Source of the DNA: Gymnopus androsaceus JB14 | Lineage: Eukaryota > Basidiomycota > Agaricomycetes > Agaricales > Omphalotaceae | DNA: 64,000 nucleotides | Reading direction: 5' to 3' | NCBI GenBank assembly: GCA_009733575.1 | Contig: ML769400.1 | Location: forward strand, 1-64,000 | In this document: positions 9,445-18,087 of the stretch, piece after piece | How positions within the stretch are numbered: position 1 is the stretch's first letter | Layout: every line of letters begins with the position of its first letter | The notes under the pieces: model-generated | Databases searched by the model: none | Told to the model about the DNA's origin: nothing | What the model saw: the letters and a program-made list of their open reading frames with translations, nothing else | Position numbers and translations under genes: made by a program

Positions 9445-10812
9445 CTACCTCCTCACAGTAACAACCCACCTCTGAACCCATCCGGCCTTGATAACCGCTG
9501 CATGCCACTGGAGCATACCGCTACTAGTAGATGCTGTCGCCGCCATCTCCGATTCCAATTCCGTCGAAGAACCTTCCCGTGCCAATGCTAACGCACGGGC
9601 GCCCAGAGCTGACGCATACTCTGCAGACGTGTTAGTGCAAGAGAGGATTTGCAATGGAGCCTCGGGAGTGGGAATAGAATCCAGGTTGGCATTGGTGTTC
9701 GCTTTCCCATTGAGAAGAGGGGTAGGAGTAGGATTCAAGATTGAAGCAGAAGGAGTGGTGATGGTAATGGTTGACAGAATCTCTACGACGCGTTTGAGCG
9801 AGAGAAGCATAGGCGTCGGGGCTGGCGTCGAGTTCGACTGTATCTGGTCACCCGAATCGATACAGGTATTGGAACATATAAACGGAACCGCACACAACGT
9901 CCAGGTCGTACTGTCACTGAGGAACTTGATCTGCGGAGCCAAGACGCTGAATTCGACGGTCCCGATGGTACTAATGGGAAGCGAACGGACGAAGGATTGG
10001 ATTTGGGCTTCGATGGAGGCATATGGGATGTGGTCGAGGTCAAGAAGAGCAGGAGCTGCGCCGAGAGGCCCAGGGGAAGAGACACCAGCAGACCCACCAA
10101 GAACACTGGCAGAGGATGCATATCCAGCCTGAGCGTACCCATTCAGATATACCCAGCCAACAACTCTCATGGTGAACCTCGTCCCAACGTTCAACTTGAC
10201 TTGATACCCATTCAGAGACAGGGTTCCTTGTAGGAGGGATAACAGGGAAAAATCCGAGTTATCAGGGCAACGGAAGGATTCCAACGTGGATAAGGTAGAA
10301 GCAGATGCAGACGCAGACGCAGCGCCATCCGTACGTCTAACGTCCCTCAGCCTCAATTCCAGCTTGCCGCTGAGCAGTCCGGCGAGAAGAATAGATACAT
10401 CGAGCTCTATGATCGCTTTGGAACCATCATGACGCGTCGGCACTCGCAGAAAATCTATCGGAAATCTAGAACATCCAATGGGAGTGGGCACGATGAGGGA
10501 GGAGAGAGCGCGGTGAATGTCGGAGCGACGGGGAACAACAATTCCAGTGACGACGGTAGCAGATTTATTTGATGAATTCTTCTTCGTCGTTTTCATCTTC
10601 AATGCAGAGAACAACGACAATGATAGAGATAGCAAGCAAAGAGCGACTGGGAGGAATTTTTGTAAGAATCTGGTGCCGTTATAGTCGAGTAGATGCATAT
10701 TTGAGACTCCGAGTCGGAAGAAAGCAAGTGGCGCGACGAAGAAACGATAAACGATTGACCTAAAAAACTCCACCGAGTACTCGAGAAGCTCCAGCAACTG
10801 GATATGGTGCAT
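9445..10812 (-). CDS. Hypothetical single-TM protein (intact copy)
   Basis: An uninterrupted 455-codon frame. I do not recognise the family. A hydrophobic stretch (FLPVALCLLSLSLSLFSAL, residues about 52-70) looks like a signal anchor. A second ATG at codon 39 (10698) would place this anchor nearer the N-terminus and may be the true start. The remainder is rich in Ser, Thr, Ala and Leu, with a conserved-looking centre (GYQVKLNVGTRFTMRVVGWVY) and Cys residues near the C-terminus. A second copy 2.7 kb away (12113-13003) is about 90% identical but frameshifted, so this is the preserved member of a local duplication. A secreted or vacuolar location is possible; no function can be given. Confidence 0.6.
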   Translation of the reverse strand: MHHIQLLELLEYSVEFFRSIVYRFFVAPLAFFRLGVSNMHLLDYNGTRFLQKFLPVALCLLSLSLSLFSALKMKTTKKNSSNKSATVVTGIVVPRRSDIHRALSSLIVPTPIGCSRFPIDFLRVPTRHDGSKAIIELDVSILLAGLLSGKLELRLRDVRRTDGAASASASASTLSTLESFRCPDNSDFSLLSLLQGTLSLNGYQVKLNVGTRFTMRVVGWVYLNGYAQAGYASSASVLGGSAGVSSPGPLGAAPALLDLDHIPYASIEAQIQSFVRSLPISTIGTVEFSVLAPQIKFLSDSTTWTLCAVPFICSNTCIDSGDQIQSNSTPAPTPMLLSLKRVVEILSTITITTPSASILNPTPTPLLNGKANTNANLDSIPTPEAPLQILSCTNTSAEYASALGARALALAREGSSTELESEMAATASTSSGMLQWHAAVIKAGWVQRWVVTVRR

Positions 10813-11256
10813 GCTGTAACAGCAATAGTTTTAGCTTTATTTCAGCACCATATTCCAATGATGAATTCAGCGACGAATCCGAAGACGGCAGTAAAGCGAG
10901 AGAATTTAGAATACGACGCGTAGTTTGTCGAGTATATTCATCGCAATTGGCTTCGAATAGACGGAGTGAATCGATTGGAAGGAAAGTACATTTGGATCGT
11001 GTTGAAGTCGTGGTAAGTATTACAGTTAAAAGCTAAACGCCGAAACTTGAATCTACGGATAGTGACACGGACATCGTAGCTGGCATTGGCTCAAGGCTCA
11101 AGGCCAAGTTCACGGTTTGTTTTTTTATCGATCCTATAGTAGAGTTACTAGCACTGGTAACTCTACAAAGAGAAAACTCCACGGAAAGCGGCTACATGAG
11201 TCAGCTTACGCCGTCATGTCACGTTCCGTTTCTTTCCTTCTCTCGAGTCCTTCACC

Positions 11257-11787
11257 ATGCCACTCAGAACCAAACCTAAACGCACAAATGCCGAGATTCT
11301 GCAGGAGCGTCTGAATACGAATGAAGATCTCAGGAAGCTTTTCGAATCCGACCTTGACAAGCACCATTTTAGGCGCTTGTCGGACCCCACCCTCAGGAAT
11401 CATGCGATGGTCATGAAGCATTATCGAGAATATAGTGAATATACTCGACAGCTCTTTAACGAGGGCAAATCCACCGTTCAGCCAGAAACTCCAGAGATTG
11501 CTATTGGCACTCCTCTTCCATCACTCAGTATGTCTCGGAACGCTCTTCTATGTCTTTACATCCTCATCTTTTCATTAGTCTACGCCAAGGGCTTTGCCCG
11601 TTACCTGGCCTTGGCTTTGCAAGGACAAGACGAGTCCACTTCCATTCGCTTGGCCACACTCAGAGGCTATATGTCCACCTTCGTCGCTCTCTGGTCCCGT
11701 CATGCCGAAGTCCATCCGTCTGAAGAATTCCGGTATCAACTAAATGCATATGTTACCTCGGAAGAGTTTCTCACTTCCTTGCACTAG
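11257..11787 (+). pseudogene. N-terminal fragment, integrase/tyrosine-recombinase-like
   Basis: Two exons, 11257-11527 and 11581-11787, joined by a GTATGT...TTAG intron that keeps the frame (PLPSL-IYAKGF). The protein starts MPLRTKPKRTNAEILQER and has helices (RNHAMVMKHYREYSEY, ARYLALALQG, LATLRGYMSTFVALW). It ends EEFLTSLH without any catalytic part. This resembles the helical N-terminal (SAM-like) region of the large integrase-like families of mushroom genomes, including DUF3435-type tyrosine recombinases. That is a resemblance by eye and weak. The 3' end meets the local duplication that starts near 11830, which may have cut off the rest. Confidence 0.35.
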
Positions 11788-11896
11788 TTGTATTCTCGCA
11801 GCATATGTTTTCGCGCCTAGTCTTATAGCATACAGTATACTCATTGTACTTTTATCAGCGTTCAGCTAAATTGATGTATTTGGATCTGGTATCAAA

Positions 11897-11953
11897 CCAG
11901 ATTTGCCAACTGAACTTGAAAATAGAAGTCTGATGTCATTAGACAACGGGGGC
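11897..11953 (-). pseudogene. tRNA-Arg(UCU) 5' half
   Basis: The minus strand shows the acceptor 5' strand GCCCCCG, a D-arm shortened by 6-7 nt (TTGTCTAATGACATCAGA) and ACTTCTA with an intron-like insert (TTTTCAAGTTCAG). The sequence then departs after the 3' anticodon stem TCTGG. T-arm and acceptor 3' strand are missing. Its position relative to the gene at 12113 mirrors that of the intact tRNA relative to 9445-10812, so it was copied with the local duplication and decayed. Confidence 0.7.
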
Positions 11954-12112
11954 GTTGACTCGTTCAACAGTGGCGCATATAGTAGTAGTTTGAAGCTGTG
12001 ATACAATAGACAATCCAGTCTAGAGAATCCATTGTCCAGTATAAGCATGCGGTAATCCTCCACTGCACAGTCAGTACCCAGGAACACCTCTTCCAAACTT
12101 CAAGCCCGACAA

Positions 12113-13003
12113 CTACCTCCTCACAGCAACAACCCACCTCTGAACCCATCCGGCCTTGATAACCGCTGCATGCCACTGGAGCATACCGCTACTAGTAGCT
12201 GGTGTTCTCGCCGCCGTCTCTGATTCCGATTCTATCGAAGAACCTTTCCGTGCAAAACCTAACGCACGAGCGCCCAGAGCCGACGTATACTCTGCAGACG
12301 TGTTAGTGCAAGAGAGGATTTGCAATGGTGCCTCGGAAGTGGGAATAGAATCCAGGTTGGCGTTGGTGTTCGCCTTCGCATTTAGAAGAGAGGTAGGAGT
12401 AGAATTCGAAGGAGTGGTGGTGGTGATGGTAATGGTTGACAGAATCTCTACGACGCGTTTGAGCGAGAGAAGCATAGGCGTCGGGGCTAGTGTCGAGTTC
12501 GACTGGCTCTGATTTCCCGAATCGATACAGATATCGGAGCACATAAACGGAACCGCACACAACGTCCAGGTCGTACTGTCACTGAGGAGCTTGATCTGCG
12601 GAGCCAAGACACTGAATTCGACGGTCCGATGGTACCAACGGGAAGCGAATGGACGAATGATTGGAGTTGGGCTTCGATCGAGGCATATGGGATGTGGTCG
12701 AGGTCAAGGAGAGCAGGAGCTACACCGAGAGACCCAGGGGAAGAGACACCAGCAGCACCACCAAGAACACTGGCAGAGGATGCATATCCAGCCTGAGCGT
12801 ACCCATTCAAAAATACCCAGCCAACAACTCTCATGGTGAACCTCGTCCCAACGTTCAACTTGACTTGATACCCATTCAGAGACAGGGTTCCTTGTAGGAG
12901 GGATAACAGGGAAAACTCCGAGTTATCAGGGCAACGGAAGGATTCCAACGTGGATAAGGTAGAAGCAGACGCCAGAGGCAAGGAGCAGCGCCAATCCTCC
13001 GTA
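12113..13003 (-). pseudogene. Duplicate of the 9445-10812 gene, frameshifted and cut by the gap
   Basis: Nucleotide similarity to the first copy is high from about 11990 to 12990, including flanking non-coding sequence. The C-terminal frame runs 12113-12607. Near 12625 one C is missing compared with the first copy (gacggtccgatgg against gacggtcccgatgg), so the frame shifts and the upstream part continues in another frame. The N-terminus runs into the assembly gap. There are small in-frame deletions in the Ser/Thr-rich part. It is a pseudogene unless the single-base loss is an assembly error. Confidence 0.75.
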
Positions 13004-13956
13004 NNNNNNNNNNNNNNNNNNNNNNNNNNNNNNNNNNNNNNNNNNNNNNNNNNNNNNNNNNNNNNNNNNNNNNNNNNNNNNNNNNNNNNNNNNNNNNNNN
13101 NNNNNNNNNNNNNNNNNNNNNNNNNNNNNNNNNNNNNNNNNNNNNNNNNNNNNNNNNNNNNNNNNNNNNNNNNNNNNNNNNNNNNNNNNNNNNNNNNNNN
13201 NNNNNNNNNNNNNNNNNNNNNNNNNNNNNNNNNNNNNNNNNNNNNNNNNNNNNNNNNNNNNNNNNNNNNNNNNNNNNNNNNNNNNNNNNNNNNNNNNNNN
13301 NNNNNNNNNNNNNNNNNNNNNNNNNNNNNNNNNNNNNNNNNNNNNNNNNNNNNNNNNNNNNNNNNNNNNNNNNNNNNNNNNNNNNNNNNNNNNNNNNNNN
13401 NNNNNNNNNNNNNNNNNNNNNNNNNNNNNNNNNNNNNNNNNNNNNNNNNNNNNNNNNNNNNNNNNNNNNNNNNNNNNNNNNNNNNNNNNNNNNNNNNNNN
13501 NNNNNNNNNNNNNNNNNNNNNNNNNNNNNNNNNNNNNNNNNNNNNNNNNNNNNNNNNNNNNNNNNNNNNNNNNNNNNNNNNNNNNNNNNNNNNNNNNNNN
13601 NNNNNNNNNNNNNNNNNNNNNNNNNNNNNNNNNNNNNNNNNNNNNNNNNNNNNNNNNNNNNNNNNNNNNNNNNNNNNNNNNNNNNNNNNNNNNNNNNNNN
13701 NNNNNNNNNNNNNNNNNNNNNNNNNNNNNNNNNNNNNNNNNNNNNNNNNNNNNNNNNNNNNNNNNNNNNNNNNNNNNNNNNNNNNNNNNNNNNNNNNNNN
13801 NNNNNNNNNNNNNNNNNNNNNNNNNNNNNNNNNNNNNNNNNNNNNNNNNNNNNNNNNNNNNNNNNNNNNNNNNNNNNNNNNNNNNNNNNNNNNNNNNNNN
13901 NNNNNNNNNNNNNNNNNNNNNNNNNNNNNNNNNNNNNNNNNNNNNNNNNNNNNNNN
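13004..13956. other. Assembly gap (953 N)
   Basis: A run of N. It removes the N-terminus of the duplicate gene to its left and the heme-binding C-terminus of the P450 to its right. Long apparent reading frames that cross it are artefacts. Confidence 1.
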
Positions 13957-15441
13957 GTTGAAAATCCCTACCGAGCGGAAAAGGAGGGTGCAATCGCATA
14001 ACTTCGCGGTAAATTGCTTCGACATAGGGTAGGGATTGGCGATCCCCAAAGGTAGGCAGTCGATCACTACCCAGCACACGATCAATCTCTTCTTGCCCTT
14101 TAGCCTGAACATCACGATGGAGGACCATGGCAAGGATAAAAGAGCTGATAGAGGATGCAGTCTAATACGGTCGTGAAATCGGACATTATACTGGAAGCTT
14201 CGGTATGAAATACTGGATAAATACTTGCCGTATCCGCAGCGGCTGATAGGATTCAAGTATTCATTTTTCTGATTCTTACAGACAGAGAAAGACCTTACCT
14301 AGATAACTAGTGGTCCCTATTGCTTTGATCGCTTCATTTTCCTCTACATTTCCTTCAAATTCGGCTGCAAGTTCTGCAACGAGGGAGGTACCCTTGCCCG
14401 TTTTCTAGAAACAAAGATGAGACTCGGCATGCTAGTCGAAGCTTTGAAGAAATTGACCGAATTATTTACTGCCATGTCGAATGGGACAGTATCTGCCTCT
14501 TTCATCTGTTTTAGGCATTGATTTGCGCTTCGTTTGAATCCACACCCAGGGAGCCAGGAGGGCATAAAGCGCAGCCACGGGAACCGTTCCATTACTGGGA
14601 AAGCGCCAGGAGCTGTAATGCGTGCCAATGTACGAATGAGTTCAACAGCATTCTGAGCGAGAGGATCTTCCGGATTAACGTCAAGGCCCCATAGCGTAGA
14701 GAATATCAACCTCTGGGAGAGCCTGCACACAAAGCATTCAGCAATTCAAGCAGGTTGGAAGAGGATATCAGATTCGTACGCCATGGTATGTCGCATAAAC
14801 TGGTCAGGAGTGTTGATCAAGTGGCGCAGGAATTCGTAAACCTTGTCGTATTGATCTGGATAGAAACGGTCGATTGTAGATTGACGGAAACTCTGCTGAA
14901 AAAGTTTCCTTTTTCTGCGCCAATTATCAGAACATGGCTGCGGTATCTCTGGTTAAAAGGTGTCCACCACAAAATCAAGGCACATACCACAGAAGCCAAA
15001 TTCAATTCTAGACCACAACTAAAGAGAGAGCGAATCTAAGTGAACATGATTCGCTGTGAATTTTGTGTGAGTGTGTACTGACAGTTTCATAAATGGAGTC
15101 ATTTTTCGATCCGAGTAAATGCGCGAACGGTGTTCCAGCAGGTCAATGGCAACTCGAGAGTTGTTGAGAACTAGAATGTTCTGGTCATAAAGGTAAACAA
15201 GCTCGCCTGCGTAAAAGAGTCTGTTTGGTCTGACGACGGATACGGCTGGGAATCACTGACCATACTCCCTTCCCCAGTTTCGATATTCCACCCAATTGTC
15301 ATAGATTGGCATACTTGCGACCTTTGGTCCGGGCGGATAAGGCAGTGTCGAACGCCGTACGCGATATACAAAGTAGATTAGGGCGAGAATTGTCGCTGCA
15401 ATTCCGAACGAGGCAAAAAGCATAGATAAGAGCTTAGCCAT
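13957..15441 (-). CDS. Cytochrome P450, 3' end missing in gap
   Basis: A microsomal-type monooxygenase, partial. The start at 15441 opens with an N-terminal membrane anchor (SFGIAATILALIYFVYRV) and the Pro-rich hinge LPYPPGPK. Further exons give YGELVYLYDQNILVLNNS, the C-helix motif NWRRKRKLF, RFYPDQYDKVYEFLR, ENEAIKAIGTTSYL, an I-helix AAADTTASSISSFIL, then EEIDRVLGSDRLP and the K-helix YVEAIYREVMRLHPP (ExxR). The sequence meets the gap just after PLGRDF, so the Cys heme loop is not visible. At least six introns occur. One I-helix exon is only 14 nt (14229-14242) and is followed by a GC donor (GCAAGT). The I-helix has Ala in place of the usual Gly (AAADTT instead of AGADTT). Substrate unknown; such P450s act in fungal secondary metabolism or xenobiotic breakdown. 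Confidence 0.9.
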
Positions 15442-17036
15442 GTTGGAGAATTTTCGCTGGAGGAGTTTTCCATCACTAATGACTCGACTTTATATGTTTA
15501 GCTTGCCCTAATAAATCCAAAAATGGAGTGGACTCTATGCGAAAGAAGAAGCTAGTGTAGTAGGGATCATATCGAATGAGTTCCTGGATGACCAGGATCG
15601 GTTGCAGTTCTGCGAGTGTTTTGGAGTTAGAGATAATGTCAACTTTTTGACCCGGTACTTACCAGATTGACATACGACGCTAATGATTCTATGTCTACAG
15701 GAATTCTGCTTTTATTGACGAAATTTCCAAGGGGAAATAATGGCAATGTTACTGTAGTTTAGCCAGCGGCGTTTCGAGTTTTTCAAGTACCGACTGCTAT
15801 TTCAATCACCCGTAGACTCAGATATCGGATTGTCTAGTTCAGGGGTGTCAACCGAGTCCCATGCGCGTCTGAATTGGAGCATTTAGTGCTAAGAATCAGA
15901 GGTTCACAGTGTAAGGTTTAGATCGATTGTATGGCTTTTTAGCACGCTAGTCCAGGAGGTACCCATAAGATAGCTTACCTGGCGGCTATAATTGTAACTT
16001 GAAATGATGATTTGAGCATCCATTGCTTTTACGCTGTCGAGTAGAGAATATAAAAGTCCGTCTTGGTTTGACCAGTACCAACAGTTTCCCTTTTCGCTGG
16101 TTTCGCAAGTTTGTCCGTTCTGCTTCGCATTACATGGTCAACGATTGACCTAGCTCCCGCGTTTCCCTCAGAATTTGTTTATTCGCGGACTTCTTGGATA
16201 AAGCAATGTAGAACGCTGTCAACGGTATAGCAAGGTATTTAATAGGAATACTAACGTTTGAGGCTTGAGGGCGAAGGCATTGGCGACATATAGGCCAAAA
16301 TGACTCTGGCAGTGTCCACGAAAACAGAGGTACTCCGGATTACCTCAGTATTCTGCTGGCGAGAGCATGATCAATGAATAGTGGAATGGTTCCGTCGACT
16401 TAAGGTTTGCCAAACTACGCAGTTCAATGGGGCGATAACGGTGGCCGGTGGCACACGAAGATACATGTTATTCAATGTTGCACTAGGTTCATCGTCAGCA
16501 ATTTATCTTAACTTCGGGAATCTTAGATTCCATGGGCCATGAGAGCTTTCGAGCAGAATGTCATTCAGAGCGACAATTTCACTCCACATTCTACGCCAAA
16601 CTAGTGAATGTGGCGGAGAAGTGTGAATGGGTGGCGGTTTAGAATTTGATTACTAGTGTGCGCATTTCATCGTGCCCGCAACCAGGTCGCAGAACTGTTT
16701 GTCGCGCGTCGCGGCCTCCTTGTATAGCAGTAGAACGAGGAAGCGGTTAGAGGCATCTTTCCCACGACTTTGCACCTACTGAAAGAGAACGATAAACATG
16801 TGATATAACGGAAAAAAGGTTTGCATGTATATGTATGTAGTAAGTAACTTGCCAGAGGCTAATATCATCATATACACGCATCCGAGCGGATCGTCAGTGC
16901 ATATTCAATTCCACCTAGGCACAATTAAACAGTGAACTGTTCTTAAATCAGTTAGACCTACTGTCTTAACAGCTAATATCAATAGCAATACTAGTAGTAC
17001 CACTCGCTAGAGCTGAATTGCCAGTTCTTACAACCA
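15442..17036. other. Intergenic, no recognisable feature
   Basis: About 1.6 kb without a supported gene. It includes the upstream region of the P450. No long repeat, tRNA or convincing exon pair was seen. Confidence 0.5.
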
Positions 17037-17231
17037 ATTAGGAATTTGTAGCATAGTCTTCGAAAAACACTCGTTAGTGATTTTGTTTACAAACAAACAA
17101 CAACTGAATAGTATAGCTCCACCTCAAAGCTTTAGGTGGAGCATTTCTACTGCATTCTATAGAGTCATTGTTTATTAGTAAATAGAAACAGTGAGCAATG
17201 TTTTTCAAAAATTATGCTACAAATTCCTAAT
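17037..17231. mobile_element. Foldback MITE, ~195 bp
   Basis: It begins ATTAGGAATTTGTAGCATA and ends with its complement TATGCTACAAATTCCTAAT; similarity continues inwards to about 40 bp. The centre holds a second hairpin, GCTCCACCT...AGGTGGAGC. No coding capacity and no clear target duplication, so the superfamily is open. Confidence 0.65.
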
Positions 17232-17447
17232 CAGCTGTAGGAAAGATCCAGAACCGAAATCGAAGCAGGCAGTGGCGCGCCGGAAGAGATGTTCACCTAC
17301 AGTAGATAGCGTAAACATTAGGAGAGTTACAGGAAGGGATGTTGACTTCAACAGTTTCCTTCAGCAACAATAAAAGTCATGGAAAGCTCCAGCTATGCAG
17401 TTGGGACAGGTCCGCGTAGGCCAACGTAGCGGCGACCTGTATTGTAT

Positions 17448-17747
17448 ATGGATATGGATAATGATCAGGTGAGTATTTTTGAGTCTTCATCACTCTGAAG
17501 TCAACTAACCTCCTTTCTCGTTTACTCGTAGACCAAACATTAACGTCAATCACAGCTACCTCCCTTCAGCACCAAAATTGAACCCAGTCGCACTCTCAGG
17601 GTCAGGGTGGTAATCACACGTCGACGTCTGGTCGAGAAGGAAGTCAAGGTAAAAGCGGAAGCGCTGATCGGGGAAGCAGTGGAAGTAAAAGAAGCCCTGA
17701 GCACCAATTCACGTCGCTTGAAAAAGGCGCTCAGCCTTAATGCTTAA
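17448..17747 (+). CDS. Small two-exon basic/acidic protein (70 aa), hypothetical
   Basis: A 21-nt first exon (ATG at 17448, MDMDNDQ) ends at a consensus GTGAGT donor. Splicing to the CAG at 17553-17555 gives an open frame to a TAA at 17745-17747. The product is about 70 residues with an N-terminal acidic tip and a highly charged helical body (RRRLVEKEVKVKAEAL, STNSRRLKKALSLNA). No family is recognised. The 3' neighbour is the transposon at 18088. The call rests on one donor/acceptor pair and a charged composition typical of real coding sequence, so it is tentative. Confidence 0.35.
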
Positions 17748-18087
17748 TAAGCGCCGGCATCCTTTCTTCTCTTCAAGTTTAATTCAAGATTGGGGGTAGC
17801 ACACAGCTATTCATTTCATTGGGATGAAGAATCTGGTCATCAACCCACCTTTGTACTCTGAAGCTGATTAATCCAAAGGGTTTTGGGACAAGTTGAAACA
17901 ATTGGCTACGGGTTTGCAATTGATATCGTTGTTTGGACGAGATTTCTCTAGACTGCCAATGTTAACGTTGCATTGAAGTCGGTGAGGATACTTAGGCTAT
18001 GAATACTGCCTATTGATTCTTCTATTGAAGTTGGAAAAAGGTTTCGTCTTGTTTTTCGTAGGAAGGAAACTAGCCGGTCAAGACTTT

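Noticed and set aside
12487..14256. Very long minus-strand and plus-strand open frames across 12.5-14.2 kb
   Set aside because: They exist only because the N gap has no stops; the two sides belong to different genes (duplicate hypothetical gene and P450).
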